Source: a virus. From it: a stretch of 44,634 bases of DNA. The stretch lies in IMG/VR virus record IMGVR_UViG_3300012685_000004, positions 1 to 44,634 of that record; one strand, 5' to 3'. A program made the position numbers and the translations under genes. The notes beneath the pieces were generated by a model that did not search any database, was not told where the DNA came from, and was given only the letters and a program-made list of their open reading frames with translations. Numbering within the stretch: position 1 is the first letter of the stretch; every line of letters begins with the position of its first letter. Positions 12,554 to 21,794 of the stretch are shown in pieces.

Positions 12554-12623
12554 GCCCGACAACATCCACGTCATCGGCGAGGTCGATTTGCATGAACTGG
12601 CGAAGGTGATTGAGGAGCGATGA
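12465..12623 (+). CDS. hypothetical protein, 52 aa
   Basis: Small basic N-terminal helix (TPIIDAIRKELKRQGKQNPK) followed by a short beta part (LTVINADKPDNIHVIGEVDL). It overlaps the previous gene by 89 bases in another frame, which lowers confidence, but the stop overlaps the next start (ATGA) and the ribosome site is fair (GGGGAGAG). ATG 12441 is an alternative start. Confidence 0.5.
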   Translation: MRTPIIDAIRKELKRQGKQNPKLTVINADKPDNIHVIGEVDLHELAKVIEER

Positions 12624-12853
12624 TCTGCAAGATCGTCTCGTTCGTCGTACCGATTGGGCCGCCGTATTATGCCAACGGCGGCGCGAGGGCTGTGAGCCGG
12701 TGCGAAACCCACAACATGCAAATGCCGGACATGACCACCACGGCTGAGGCGCTGTGCCCAATCGGAAAGATTGAAGACGCCACCACCAAAGCACTCGCCG
12801 CCATCAACGCCGCGACCGACGACGCAATAGCTTCAATTCTTGAACCGCGATGA
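12620..12853 (+). CDS. hypothetical protein, 77 aa
   Basis: Starts MICKIVSFVVPIGPPYYANG, contains a Cys/His pair (CETHNMQMP) and a later cysteine (LCPIGKIEDA), so a metal site is possible. The last 50 bases overlap, tail to tail, the opposite-strand gene ending at 12804. Function unknown. Confidence 0.6.
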   Translation: MICKIVSFVVPIGPPYYANGGARAVSRCETHNMQMPDMTTTAEALCPIGKIEDATTKALAAINAATDDAIASILEPR

Positions 12854-13019
12854 TCGAGGCTTTCCAACCGTTTTCGGCGACATAGGCCCGGACCCGCGCA
12901 TCACTCCAACCGACCATATAGCGCAGGATCGGCGCGGCCCGCCGCACCGTGCCATCGGTTTCGAACCCGGCGACAAAATGCGGCGCGACCACGCGCACCA
13001 AGGTCAATGCGTCTTGCAT
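12804..13019 (-). CDS. hypothetical protein on opposite strand, 71 aa
   Basis: Contains VAPHFVAGFETDGTVRRAAP and a segment RYMVGWSDARVRAYVAENGW. The motif arrangement is that of a small phage protein seen in many proteobacterial phages, function unknown. It overlaps the upstream opposite-strand gene by 16 bases and reads against the late operon. Its C-terminal basic end overlaps the convergent gene. Confidence 0.6.
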   Translation of the reverse strand: MQDALTLVRVVAPHFVAGFETDGTVRRAAPILRYMVGWSDARVRAYVAENGWKASIIAVQELKLLRRRSRR

Positions 13020-13258
13020 GGCAATTTGACCGAACGCGGATCGTCACGCCGCCCGGCGGTGGTGATGGCGGCGTTGGCGCCGCAGCTTTCGCAATTGACC
13101 AGTAGCACGCCGCAGCATTCCGCCGGATAGGGCAATTCGGCCCGGCAAAACGGCTTGCCCTTGCTCAAATCCACATCGATGCCATCGGGGAAGCGCGGAT
13201 CGGGCGCGACGCGGGCGGGTCTATCGTAGCTCAAAAACGCAACGCTAATCATTCTCAT
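13004..13258 (-). CDS. zinc-ribbon-like phage protein on opposite strand, 84 aa
   Basis: Cysteines in pairs (FCRAEL, ECCGVLL, NCESCGAN, LPCKTH) around the motif ITTAGRRDDPRSVKLPCK suggest a zinc-binding fold. This motif is typical of a recurring small phage protein of unknown role. Starts 16 bases from the divergent large terminase gene. With its downstream partner it forms a two-gene antisense cassette inside the late region. Confidence 0.65.
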   Translation of the reverse strand: MRMISVAFLSYDRPARVAPDPRFPDGIDVDLSKGKPFCRAELPYPAECCGVLLVNCESCGANAAITTAGRRDDPRSVKLPCKTH

Positions 13259-13274
13259 CCACCAAGGTTATTGG

Positions 13275-14726
13275 ATGCCGCACTTTACGCCGGATCAAGC
13301 CGCACAGGAAGTGTTGCGGCGACGGCGGCTGCGCGCTTCCTTGAGTTTTTGGGCGCAGGAAAACGGCTTTCAACCGGCCCGGCACCATCGCTTGCTGATC
13401 GCGAAACTGGAAGCGGTGGCGCGCGGAGAAATCGACCGGCTGGCGATCTTCATGCCGCCGGGCTCGGCGAAATCCACCTACGCCTCGGTGCTGTTCGCGT
13501 CGTGGCTGTTCGCCAACGATCCGAAGGCGATGATCTTGGCGGCGTCGCACACCACGGAGTTGGCCGAACGCTGGGGCCGCCGGGTCCGCAATCTGGTGGC
13601 GGACAATTCAGCGGCGCTCAACATCCATCTGACCACGGATAATCAGGCCGCCGGACGCTGGGGCTTGCAGGAAGGCGGCGAATATCTCGCGGCCGGTGCG
13701 CTGACCGGCATCGCCGGTTTTCGCGGATTGTTCGGCTTGATCGATGATCCCATTCGGTCGCGGCAGGACGCCGATAGCGCGTTGATCCGCGATCGGTTGT
13801 GGGACTGGTATCTGTACGATTTCCGCCCGCGCTTGATCCCGCGCGCCCGCCAAGTCCTGATCCAAACCCGGTGGCACGAAGATGATCTCGCCGGGCGCTG
13901 CCTCAACCATTCGCATTGGGACGTGCTGTCACTGTCGGCCGAAGCCAAGGCGGATGACCCGCTTGGCCGTGAGGTCGGGGAATTCCTGTGGGAAGACGAC
14001 GATTATGGCTATGGCGCGCAACTTATGGGCGTCAAGGAAAGCACCCCGGCAAGGTTGTGGAGCGCTTTATATCAGCAAGAGCCGACCCCGGACGAAGGCG
14101 ACTATTTCAAGGATGAATGGCTGCATCCGGTCGAAGCGCTTCCGGCGTTGAACACGCTACGCTGTTACGGCGGCTCCGACTACGCGGTGACCAAGGACGG
14201 CGGCGACTACACCGTGCATGCGGTGGTCGGCATCGATCCCGATGAGCGGATGTATCTACTCGACGTGTGGCGGCGACAAAACACGTCCGATGTCTGGATC
14301 GATGCGTTCTGCCATCTGGTCAAGAAATATAAGCCGATGGCGTGGGCGGAAGAACAGGGCCAGATCCGCGCCGGCATCGGGCCGTTTCTGGATCGGCGGC
14401 AACGCGAGTTGCGGGCGTGGGTGACCCGCGAAATGTTTCCGACCCGTGGCGACAAGGCGGTGCGCGCCCGCTCCATTCAGGGCCGCATGAGCCTGAGCGG
14501 GCTGTACGTGCCGGCGCACGCGCCATGGTTGCCGGATTTTCGTTCCGAACTGCTGACATTCCCGGCCGGGGTTCACGATGACCAGGTGGACGCCATCGGG
14601 CTGATCGGTCAATTGCTCGATCACATGGTGAAGGGGAAAGTGCCAAAACCCAAAGCGCCAAAACTCCCGAAACGCGACTACAAGGCGATTGACCGCGCCG
14701 ACACGGTTGATGCGATGGTGCTGTAA
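13275..14726 (+). CDS. terminase large subunit, 483 aa
   Basis: ATP-driven DNA packaging motor and nuclease. The Walker A motif is PPGSAKST (residues 61-68), preceded by LAIFM. A Walker B-like segment (LFGLIDDPI) lies near residue 152. The C-terminal RNase H-like nuclease begins near GGSDYAVTKDGGDYT (about residue 297) and includes HDDQVDAIGL near residue 435. The length fits the family. The gene directly precedes the portal gene, whose ATG follows the stop without a gap. Confidence 0.92.
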   Translation: MPHFTPDQAAQEVLRRRRLRASLSFWAQENGFQPARHHRLLIAKLEAVARGEIDRLAIFMPPGSAKSTYASVLFASWLFANDPKAMILAASHTTELAERWGRRVRNLVADNSAALNIHLTTDNQAAGRWGLQEGGEYLAAGALTGIAGFRGLFGLIDDPIRSRQDADSALIRDRLWDWYLYDFRPRLIPRARQVLIQTRWHEDDLAGRCLNHSHWDVLSLSAEAKADDPLGREVGEFLWEDDDYGYGAQLMGVKESTPARLWSALYQQEPTPDEGDYFKDEWLHPVEALPALNTLRCYGGSDYAVTKDGGDYTVHAVVGIDPDERMYLLDVWRRQNTSDVWIDAFCHLVKKYKPMAWAEEQGQIRAGIGPFLDRRQRELRAWVTREMFPTRGDKAVRARSIQGRMSLSGLYVPAHAPWLPDFRSELLTFPAGVHDDQVDAIGLIGQLLDHMVKGKVPKPKAPKLPKRDYKAIDRADTVDAMVL

Positions 14727-16733
14727 ATGGCGCGGGCGCTGCGATTGGTCGATGACGATTACAATCGAAAGCGCGAACCGGATGACGATGGCGACGATGA
14801 CGCCAATTTGCGCGACCGCCGCAAGGAATTCGAGGACTATGCATCCGTCAAGGCCCGCGAGATTGACGAAGCCCGCCTGAGTTGGCGCTATTACCACGCC
14901 GACCAATGGACCCCGGATCAACTCAAAACTTTGAAGAAACGCGGCCAGCCCGCCATCACCTTTGATCGCACCGGCCGCAAGATCGACAGTCTGGTCGGCA
15001 CCGTGCGCAAGCTGCGCACCGATTGCAAATGCTACCCCAACACCCCGAAAGGCGAAGCCGGCGCGGAAGTCGCGACCCAAGTGGTGCGGACCATTTGTGA
15101 CGCCTCGCTGTTTGAGGATCTGGAAACCGAATGCTGCCGCGACGGCTCGGTGCAGGGCATCGCGGTCGATGAATTGATGCTGATTTCAGGCGATCAGGGC
15201 GATCCGGATTTGCGCTTCGAGTACCGCGACCCCAAGACATGGTTTTACGATCCGCGCAGTTTGAAATTCGATTTTACCGACACAAGGTTTCACGGGATTT
15301 ACAAGTGGGCCGATATCGACGAACTCGACACGCTGGTTGACGGCGCGTCCGACATGGTGCGCGGCAGTCTCGACACCGATAACGGCTATTGGACCGCGTT
15401 CGATACCGACCGCGAACTGTTGTGGACCGACAACCGCAATCGGGTTCGCTTGGTCGATCACTGGCATCTGGAAGGCACGATCTGGAAATGGTGTCTGCAC
15501 GCCGGAATGGTGTCGCTGATGCAGGGTGATAGCCCGTTCTATAACGAGCGCAATCTATCGATTTCCAAGTTTTTTGCGTTCGCCAACCAGATCGATATCG
15601 ACGGCGATCATTACGGCTTTATCCGGCGCTTGCGCGGCCCGCAGGACGCGATGAACCAGCATCGGAGTAAGTCCATCCACATCATGAACACCCGTCAGTT
15701 GAAAATCAAGGACGGCGCGGTCGATGATGTTGAGGTGGCGCGGCGCGAAGCGTCACGGCCGGATGGGACACTGGTCTACCATGGCGACGACAAGGATTTG
15801 CAGATCATCCAGCCCGAACAGGAATTTCTGCAACAGACCCAGTACTACCAAGACGCCAAGGCCGAGATTGATAATTTCGGCCCCAACCAGCAATTGATGA
15901 TGATGGGGCAGAACACGAGCGGCCGCGCCTATAATATGTCGCAGCAAGCCGGTCTCGCCGAACTCGGGCCGTTTTTGAAGAATTTCCGGATGTGGAAACT
16001 GGCGCAGTACCGCGCGGCGTGGTGCGCGGCGCAGCGCTATTGGACCGCGCAACGCTTCCTGCGCATCACCAGCGATGAGGGTGTGGCGCAATTCATGCAG
16101 ATCAACGGCGTCGAACTCGATCCATTCGGCCAGCCGCAACTGGTCAACGCGCTTGGACAGATCGATGTCGATATTCATATCGACGAAGGCCCCGACACCG
16201 AAACCGTGATGGGCGACGTGTTCGATACCCTGATGGCGCTGGCGCAAAACAATGTCCCGGTGCCGCCGCAAGCCATCATCGAAGCGAGCTATCTGCCGGC
16301 GCAGGAGAAAAAGAAACTCAACGCCATGATCAGCCAGCCCGATCCGATGAAGGTGCAGGCCACCCAACTGATGATGCAGGACAAGCAAGCCGACATTCAG
16401 AAGAAGGCCGCCGAAGTCGGCAAGACCCAATCGCAAACCATGCTCAACGTCGCCAAGGCGCGCAACGAAGGCGCGCCGGATGCGCCGCCCGCGCCGCAAA
16501 GCCCGCTCGATATCGCCGAACGCGTCGCCAACATCCGCGAGACCGAAGCCACTGCGCTGCATAAGACCGCGAGCGCAAGGAAGCTCGATCATCAGGCGTT
16601 GATGGCTCCGATTGAACTGATGGCCGAACACGCCCAGCGCGCGGCGGATCGCCGCCATGACGACAAGCACAAGACCGCTGACCGCGAAGCCAAGAAAAAG
16701 GAAGTGCTGCGGAGTTTTCGGCCACCGCTCTAA
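14727..16733 (+). CDS. portal protein, P22-like, 668 aa
   Basis: Twelve-fold portal ring through which DNA enters and leaves. The sequence pattern is that of P22-type portals: an acidic N-terminus, then SWRYYHADQWTPDQLKTLKK and GRKIDSLVGTVRKLRTD in the first 100 residues, a YRDPKTWFYDPRS segment near residue 167, and a long glutamine- and charge-rich helical C-terminus that could form the barrel. Length (668) is close to that of P22 gp1. Start abuts the terminase stop. Confidence 0.9.
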   Translation: MARALRLVDDDYNRKREPDDDGDDDANLRDRRKEFEDYASVKAREIDEARLSWRYYHADQWTPDQLKTLKKRGQPAITFDRTGRKIDSLVGTVRKLRTDCKCYPNTPKGEAGAEVATQVVRTICDASLFEDLETECCRDGSVQGIAVDELMLISGDQGDPDLRFEYRDPKTWFYDPRSLKFDFTDTRFHGIYKWADIDELDTLVDGASDMVRGSLDTDNGYWTAFDTDRELLWTDNRNRVRLVDHWHLEGTIWKWCLHAGMVSLMQGDSPFYNERNLSISKFFAFANQIDIDGDHYGFIRRLRGPQDAMNQHRSKSIHIMNTRQLKIKDGAVDDVEVARREASRPDGTLVYHGDDKDLQIIQPEQEFLQQTQYYQDAKAEIDNFGPNQQLMMMGQNTSGRAYNMSQQAGLAELGPFLKNFRMWKLAQYRAAWCAAQRYWTAQRFLRITSDEGVAQFMQINGVELDPFGQPQLVNALGQIDVDIHIDEGPDTETVMGDVFDTLMALAQNNVPVPPQAIIEASYLPAQEKKKLNAMISQPDPMKVQATQLMMQDKQADIQKKAAEVGKTQSQTMLNVAKARNEGAPDAPPAPQSPLDIAERVANIRETEATALHKTASARKLDHQALMAPIELMAEHAQRAADRRHDDKHKTADREAKKKEVLRSFRPPL

Positions 16734-16742
16734 GGAGATGTC

Positions 16743-16931
16743 ATGACCTTCAAGGTTGGCAACACGCTGTTTATTGCAGAGCAAGCACCCGCGACATGCG
16801 AAGCGTGCGGCAAGCTCGATGAACTGCGCCCCTATGGCAAGAACGGCGCCAACGTCTGCTTTGACTGCGCCATGCAAGACCCGGCCACGGCCGCTCGAAT
16901 GTTCGACAAGCGGCTGCGCGGCGACAGTTAA
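16743..16931 (+). CDS. small four-cysteine protein, 62 aa
   Basis: A compact zinc-binding pattern CEACGKLDEL ... CFDCAM (CxxC-x16-20-CxxC) in a 62-residue protein, with a strong ribosome site (TAAGGAGA) 9 bases after the portal stop. Perhaps a head-assembly accessory, judging from place only. Confidence 0.7.
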   Translation: MTFKVGNTLFIAEQAPATCEACGKLDELRPYGKNGANVCFDCAMQDPATAARMFDKRLRGDS

Positions 16932-17072
16932 CAGTTCGTCCTCGACAGAACAACGGTTCGTCGGCGATCAACGAGATGATCGCAACGGCGCTATCACCGG
17001 TTTTGATAGCCACGCCGCCGCGCGCGATAGCGCGGCCACGCAGGCGGGAGCGATATCCCCGATAGGTGAACC

Positions 17073-17882
17073 ATGGCAGACCTTGACGAAACCGTGCCCT
17101 TGGGCGCGGATGATGATGCATTGTTTCAACAGGGGGTGACGACGCCGCCGAAAGACGACGAAATCACACCCGCCGATCAAGCCCCACCGCCAGCCACGCC
17201 GCAACCCGCACCCGAACCCGCCGTCCCGGCGGGGCGATTACGCGAGGAAGCCGAAGCGCGGCGCGCGGCGGAACGTGATCGCGATGAGTTTCGGCGGCAG
17301 TTGGATGCGCTGTTACTGCGCCAACCGCCCGCGTCGAAACCGGAAGCTCCCAAGCGCAGCGATTTGTTTGAAGCGCCTTCGGCCTTTGTGCAGGAGGAAA
17401 TCAAGCCGCTGCTCGATCCGCTTGAAAAGCGGAACGCCGCTAGAGACGAGCACTATTCCCTGAAAGATGCCGTGCGTGAGCACGGCAAGGAAAAGGTGTT
17501 CGCGGCCCGCAATGCGCTGCAAAGCGCCATGGGTGCCCGCGATAGCGAAGCTTGGGGTGTCTACAATCGCGCGATGGCATCGATTGATCCTTACGAGGAA
17601 ATCATGCGCTGGCACATCGGCAAAGAGGTGATGACGACGGTGGGCTCCGATCTCGGAGCCTATCGTCAGAAAGTCCTCGATGAAGCGCTCAAAGACCCTG
17701 AGTTTCATAAAAAGGTTTTTGAGGCGGCGCGCGGCACAGCCGCGAGCAATGGCAACAACGTTAATCGTCCCATGGTCCCGAAACTTCCATCCATCGGAAA
17801 AGTCGGAGCCGCTGCGATCCCCGACGGGGAAGACAATCAAAGCGATGAAGAACTTTTCCACGCGGCCACTCGGCGTCGCTAA
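17073..17882 (+). CDS. scaffolding protein, 269 aa
   Basis: Typical scaffold composition: acidic, proline-rich N-terminus, a long coiled-coil (EEAEARRAAERDRDEFRRQL, residues about 62-81), mixed helices, and a C-terminal region with basic end (HAATRRR) that could contact the coat. It sits between portal and capsid, the standard scaffold position, and would guide procapsid assembly and then leave. The 141-bp space before it (16932-17072) has small hairpins only. Confidence 0.75.
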   Translation: MADLDETVPLGADDDALFQQGVTTPPKDDEITPADQAPPPATPQPAPEPAVPAGRLREEAEARRAAERDRDEFRRQLDALLLRQPPASKPEAPKRSDLFEAPSAFVQEEIKPLLDPLEKRNAARDEHYSLKDAVREHGKEKVFAARNALQSAMGARDSEAWGVYNRAMASIDPYEEIMRWHIGKEVMTTVGSDLGAYRQKVLDEALKDPEFHKKVFEAARGTAASNGNNVNRPMVPKLPSIGKVGAAAIPDGEDNQSDEELFHAATRRR

Positions 17883-17919
17883 AAATTGAGGCGACGCCTA
17901 CCCGTCAGGGGAAAAGGCG

Positions 17920-19113
17920 ATGCTGACCAGTAACCACCCTAGCAATGAACTCATTAAATTCCGCCGCAACGTCATCTCGGACTTCCTGCGGCGCTCGCGG
18001 TTCGATCCGTTCATGGGCGACACCGCGACCTCAATCATCATCCGCATGGCTGATCTTGCGGCCGATGGCAAAGAAATCCGCGTGCCCTTAGTCAACCAGT
18101 TGTCCGGTGATGGTGTCGGTGCTGGCACGTTGCGCGGCTCAGAAGAACAGCTTGACAGCTATGGCATGCCGGTATGGGCCGATTGGGGCCGCAATGCCGT
18201 GGCCAACAACCGCGCCGTCAACAAGGAAAGCTCGTTTAACGTCCGCTCTACCGCGCGCGATCTGTTGCGCGGCTGGGGACGCCGCATCATTCGGGACGAT
18301 CTTGTTGACACGCTGTTGTCGGTCCCGACCGCTTCGATGCAAGCCAACCGTTTCCAAATCCCCGGTAACCGCGTCAACGGCATCAGGTGGTCGCTGGCAA
18401 CGGCGGCGCAGCGCAATAGCTGGAACACCGGCAATTATGATCGCGTGGTGTACGGCTCGAAGATGTCGAACTATGCAAGTGTGGTGGCAACCGCACTCAC
18501 CAACATCGTGGTCGCCACCGACAAGATGTCCACCGTGGTCGGCAATCTCTGTAAGGATCAAGCCAAACAGACCGGCGTTGATCCTTCCAACCCCGGCATC
18601 TACAACGGACGGCCCAAGATCACGCCGTGGGAAATCCCCGAACTGGACGAAGAGGTCTATGTTTGCTTCACCGGTTCACGCGGTTTCCGTGATCTGCAAG
18701 CCGACCCGCCGATGTATCAGGCCAACCGTGATGCACAGGCCCGCGAAAATGGTTCGGCCAAGAACAACCCGATCTTCACGGGTGGCGCGCTGAAATACAA
18801 CGGCGTGCTCTACAAGGAAATCCCGGAAATCACCCAGCGGCTTCTGTTGAAGGGGCAGGGTGGCGCAGCCGTCGATGTCGAACCGGTGTTTTTGTGCGGT
18901 CAGGCCGCGATGGCTTACGCAATGGGACAGTTGCCGCGTCCAACCCAATTGGAAGATGGCGATTATGATTTCGTCACCGGCCTTGGCATTGAGACGCAAT
19001 ACGGCGTTGCCAAGATCGCCAAGGCTCCGCTGCTGGTGGCCGGTGCCACCGTGGGCGATCTGGTCGATTGGGGCATGGTGACGGGCTTCGTTGCCGCGCC
19101 GCCGAACGCGTGA
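17920..19113 (+). CDS. major capsid protein, Phage_capsid_3 / N4-gp56 type, 397 aa
   Basis: HK97-fold coat protein. The N-terminus reads FRRNVISDFLRRSRFDPFMG, and EIRVPLVNQLSGDGVGAG then GSEEQLDSYGMPVWADWGRN are characteristic of the DUF4043 / N4-gp56-related capsid family. The C-terminus has LGIETQYGVAKIAKAPLLVA, also typical. Length fits. It is followed by a strong terminator, which could lower transcription of downstream genes relative to the coat. Confidence 0.85.
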   Translation: MLTSNHPSNELIKFRRNVISDFLRRSRFDPFMGDTATSIIIRMADLAADGKEIRVPLVNQLSGDGVGAGTLRGSEEQLDSYGMPVWADWGRNAVANNRAVNKESSFNVRSTARDLLRGWGRRIIRDDLVDTLLSVPTASMQANRFQIPGNRVNGIRWSLATAAQRNSWNTGNYDRVVYGSKMSNYASVVATALTNIVVATDKMSTVVGNLCKDQAKQTGVDPSNPGIYNGRPKITPWEIPELDEEVYVCFTGSRGFRDLQADPPMYQANRDAQARENGSAKNNPIFTGGALKYNGVLYKEIPEITQRLLLKGQGGAAVDVEPVFLCGQAAMAYAMGQLPRPTQLEDGDYDFVTGLGIETQYGVAKIAKAPLLVAGATVGDLVDWGMVTGFVAAPPNA

Positions 19114-19173
19114 TCGGGCCAAGGAAATTTGGGCTTCGTTCCTGTGTCTACAAGTTTCCTCCCGTGGACTAAG

Positions 19174-19205
19174 CGGCGCGGAATTCTCCGCGCCGTTCTT
19201 TTTTT
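19174..19205 (+). terminator. terminator after capsid gene
   Basis: Perfect 9-bp stem CGGCGCGGA / TCCGCGCCG, loop ATTC, then TTCTTTTTTTC. It lies 60 bases after the capsid stop and before the next late gene. Confidence 0.9.
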
Positions 19206-19228
19206 CTCAAATCTTGGAGGTCATGATC

Positions 19229-19648
19229 ATGGCTCCACGACAAGCCTATCGACAGCCGCAAACCGGTGGACAGGGTTTTGCGCGCACCAAAAAAGTATTC
19301 GGCGGCCCGACGCTGACGCTGGTTGCCGCTGACGTTGTGCTGAACGCACAGGTGGCCGTCCTGCGCGTCCCCAGAGGCTTTGTATTGCAAAGCATGAGCG
19401 GCACGGTCGGCGATCTCGATACCGGCGCGACGCTGATGCTGGCGCTCGGCGATCTGGGAAATAACGCGCGCTTCTTCGCGGCGAATGCGGTGGGGCAGGC
19501 GGGCGGCGCGCTGCCGGCGCTGGCGGCGAGCGGGTTGCTCTATGAGTTTCCCGACGACACCGACATTCTGTTGACCGCGACGGTGGCATCGGTGGCGCTC
19601 GGCCCGACCCCAACCTACTTTATGCTGATGGAAGGCTATATGCGGTAA
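19229..19648 (+). CDS. putative head decoration/structural protein, 139 aa
   Basis: Two ATGs lie close together. The second (19229) is 8 bases from GGAGG and is chosen; the first (19223) would leave only 2 bases. The protein is beta-rich (TLTLVAADVVLNAQVAVLRV; LMLALGDLGNNARFF), with repeated short strands and no charged domain, and sits right after the coat gene, as head-decoration proteins do. A tentative call. Confidence 0.65.
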   Translation: MAPRQAYRQPQTGGQGFARTKKVFGGPTLTLVAADVVLNAQVAVLRVPRGFVLQSMSGTVGDLDTGATLMLALGDLGNNARFFAANAVGQAGGALPALAASGLLYEFPDDTDILLTATVASVALGPTPTYFMLMEGYMR

Positions 19649-19655
19649 ATCATTG

Positions 19656-19684
19656 AACCGGCGGGGATTTTCCCGCCGGTTTTC
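19656..19684 (+). terminator. terminator-like hairpin
   Basis: Ten-bp stem AACCGGCGGG / CCCGCCGGTT with short TTTTC tail, directly after the decoration-like gene. The short U-tract suggests partial termination. Confidence 0.7.
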
Positions 19685-19714
19685 ATGTGAAACCAAGTCC
19701 TTTGGAGAAACCCG

Positions 19715-19999
19715 ATGTCTGACAAGGTACAGGTGAAGTACACGGCCCCGCCCGATGACAGCAAGGTGTGCGAGATGGGCGGCAAGACCTTCTTTGATGG
19801 TCAAACCACCGAACTCGACAGTGAGGAAGACGCCGTGCTGATTGAGACCATCCGTCATAACAAGTATTTTGAAAATTTGTCGGACCCCGGAGGTTCCGGC
19901 AGCGCCGGCAAAAGCGAGGACCCGAAAGCCGTCGCCAGCGGCGCGGGCCGCGCCAGTGGCGGCAACTACGGCGAAAAAGACCTTAGCCCGAAAAGCTAA
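19715..19999 (+). CDS. hypothetical structural-region protein, 94 aa
   Basis: Short beta-like N-terminal domain (VQVKYTAPPDDSKVCEMGGK; FFDGQTTELDSEEDAVLIET) and a flexible Gly/Ser-rich tail. The layout resembles small head-completion or neck accessory proteins, but no family is recognised. Good ribosome site (TTTGGAGAAA). Confidence 0.65.
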   Translation: MSDKVQVKYTAPPDDSKVCEMGGKTFFDGQTTELDSEEDAVLIETIRHNKYFENLSDPGGSGSAGKSEDPKAVASGAGRASGGNYGEKDLSPKS

Positions 20000-20007
20000 A
20001 AAGAAAC

Positions 20008-20036
20008 GGAGATAGGGGCCATCGGCCCCTGTTCTC
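20008..20036 (+). promoter_or_regulatory. ribosome site separated from start by a hairpin
   Basis: GGAG (20008-20011) is 25 bases from the ATG at 20037. A 7-bp hairpin AGGGGCC/GGCCCCT (20014-20030) sits between. If the hairpin folds out, the effective spacing is about 8 bases. No U-tract follows, so it is not a good terminator. It may control the start of the next gene. Confidence 0.55.
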
Positions 20037-20378
20037 ATGGCGCTGTCCCACACAGCCGAACAGTTGATCAACCGGGCCGCCGCGCTGCTCGGCAAGTATG
20101 TGCCGGGCGAGGCGCTGGGCGCGGTCGAACACGACACCATTGATCGCTGCATTGATGACGTATTGACTGAAATCGCCAAGATCGTGGTCATCCCCGACCG
20201 CGACGACATCCCGAATTTATATTTCGAGACCGTGGCGCGCATCCTGAGCATCTATGCGGCGGCGGATTTTTCCAATGCACCGCTCGACCTCGCGGCGGTG
20301 GCGCAGCACGAAGCACGCTTGCGTTATCTGATTGCCAACGTCCCGACCTACGAAATCCTCAAGTCGAATTATTTCTAG
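20037..20378 (+). CDS. P22 gp4-like head completion / tail accessory protein, 113 aa
   Basis: A helical protein with TAEQLINRAAALLGKYVPGE at the start and YFETVARILSIYAAADFSNA in the middle. This pattern and the location directly before the gp10-like gene match head-to-tail connector proteins of P22-like phages, which extend the portal. It is shorter than P22 gp4 (166 residues) and lacks any visible lysozyme motif. The stop (TAG) abuts the next ATG. Confidence 0.55.
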   Translation: MALSHTAEQLINRAAALLGKYVPGEALGAVEHDTIDRCIDDVLTEIAKIVVIPDRDDIPNLYFETVARILSIYAAADFSNAPLDLAAVAQHEARLRYLIANVPTYEILKSNYF

Positions 20379-21794
20379 ATGGCCGATGTCCCGTTTCCGC
20401 TGCTCAACGCGCCGGGCCGACAGCCGCAGGCCGCAGGCGGACGGCTGATCAACTGCTATCCGGAAAAGCTACCGGCCACCGCTGGCAAGCCCTATGCCTA
20501 CTGGCGAACCCCCGGCTTGAAGCCATGGGGCACCACGGCTGGCAGCAACTTTCGCGGCGCGATCTTGGTCGGCAACCTGATCTATGCGGTGATCAACAAC
20601 ACCGTGTACACCTTCCCGGTGATTGGTGGCGCGGGCACCGCGTTATCGGGTTCGCTGCTCGGCACCGCGCCAGTGACGCTGGCGCGCAACAACAAGCCGT
20701 TGCCCGATGTGGTGGCGGTGTCGCCGGGCGATGGCGCGTCGCTGATCACGACAACCTCGGTGCTGTCCTATCCGGATATCGACGTTGGCCAGCCTAACGC
20801 GGTGGTGTTTCACAAGTCGTTTTTTATCTTCACCTATGGCGACGGCACCACGCGATCCTCCGATCCGAATTCGACCAACATCAACACGCTCAACAACGCC
20901 ACCGCTGAAAGCAAGCCCGACACGCTGTATCGCCCGATCCCGCTCGGCAACGGTCAATTGCTGCTGGCCGGTTCGAACTCGATGGAAGTATGGGGCGGCC
21001 AGAACGATACCGGTTATCCGTTCTCTTATGTCGCCACCATCGGGCGCGGCATCGTCGGGCCGAATGCGATTGCCGGCCACGATGACGGCTTTGGCAAGGG
21101 CATCTTTTTGGTCGGCGACGATTTCAAGGTCTCGACCCTGAGCGGCTACACCCCGACCCCGATCTCGACGCCTGATCTGGATTTGCAGATTGAAGCGGAG
21201 CCCGACAAGAGCCTGATCACGGTTGCGGTCTATGTCAGTCAGGGGCATGGCGTAGTGGTGGTGCAAGGCCCGCAATGGTGCTGGGAATACGACACCACGT
21301 TGCAGACATGGCATGAACGCAAGTCGCATCTGGTGGATTACTGGCGCGGCAAATTTCCGATTGCGGCGTTCGGGCAATGGATATCGGGCGACAAAAAGAG
21401 CGGCAACCTCGGCGTCATCGACGGCCTGACCAATACCGAATTCGGCGACCCGCTCTTGATCCGCATCGAGACCGGGCCGCTCGGCGCGTTCCCGAACATG
21501 CTGCGCATCAACGGCATTGAATTGTACCTGACCCATGGTGTCGGCCGCGCCACCGGGGCTGATCCGTTGGAAACCGATCCGGATATTTCCATCCGGATTT
21601 CACGCGACGGCGGCCAGAATTGGAGCAATCCGCGCGTGGTCAAGATCGGCCGCCAATCGCTCACCGATGGCCGGGTGCGCGCGGCGGTGTGGGGACAGGC
21701 GCAAAATCAGGGTGTGCGCTGGCGCTTGCAGGAAAGCGCGCCGCTCAATTTCGCCTTCATCGGTGCCGACATGCAGTCGGACACGCTGCGATGA
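20379..21794 (+). CDS. P22 gp10-like packaged DNA stabilisation protein, 471 aa
   Basis: The N-terminus ([20 protein letters not shown] then CYPEKLP) and the repeated beta-strand pattern with [15 protein letters not shown] and [20 protein letters not shown] are those of the gp10-type tail hub proteins, which form a propeller-like ring below the portal and keep DNA inside. Length matches P22 gp10 (472). Ends with an ATGA overlap with the fibre gene. Confidence 0.75.
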   Translation: MADVPFPLLNAPGRQPQAAGGRLINCYPEKLPATAGKPYAYWRTPGLKPWGTTAGSNFRGAILVGNLIYAVINNTVYTFPVIGGAGTALSGSLLGTAPVTLARNNKPLPDVVAVSPGDGASLITTTSVLSYPDIDVGQPNAVVFHKSFFIFTYGDGTTRSSDPNSTNINTLNNATAESKPDTLYRPIPLGNGQLLLAGSNSMEVWGGQNDTGYPFSYVATIGRGIVGPNAIAGHDDGFGKGIFLVGDDFKVSTLSGYTPTPISTPDLDLQIEAEPDKSLITVAVYVSQGHGVVVVQGPQWCWEYDTTLQTWHERKSHLVDYWRGKFPIAAFGQWISGDKKSGNLGVIDGLTNTEFGDPLLIRIETGPLGAFPNMLRINGIELYLTHGVGRATGADPLETDPDISIRISRDGGQNWSNPRVVKIGRQSLTDGRVRAAVWGQAQNQGVRWRLQESAPLNFAFIGADMQSDTLR

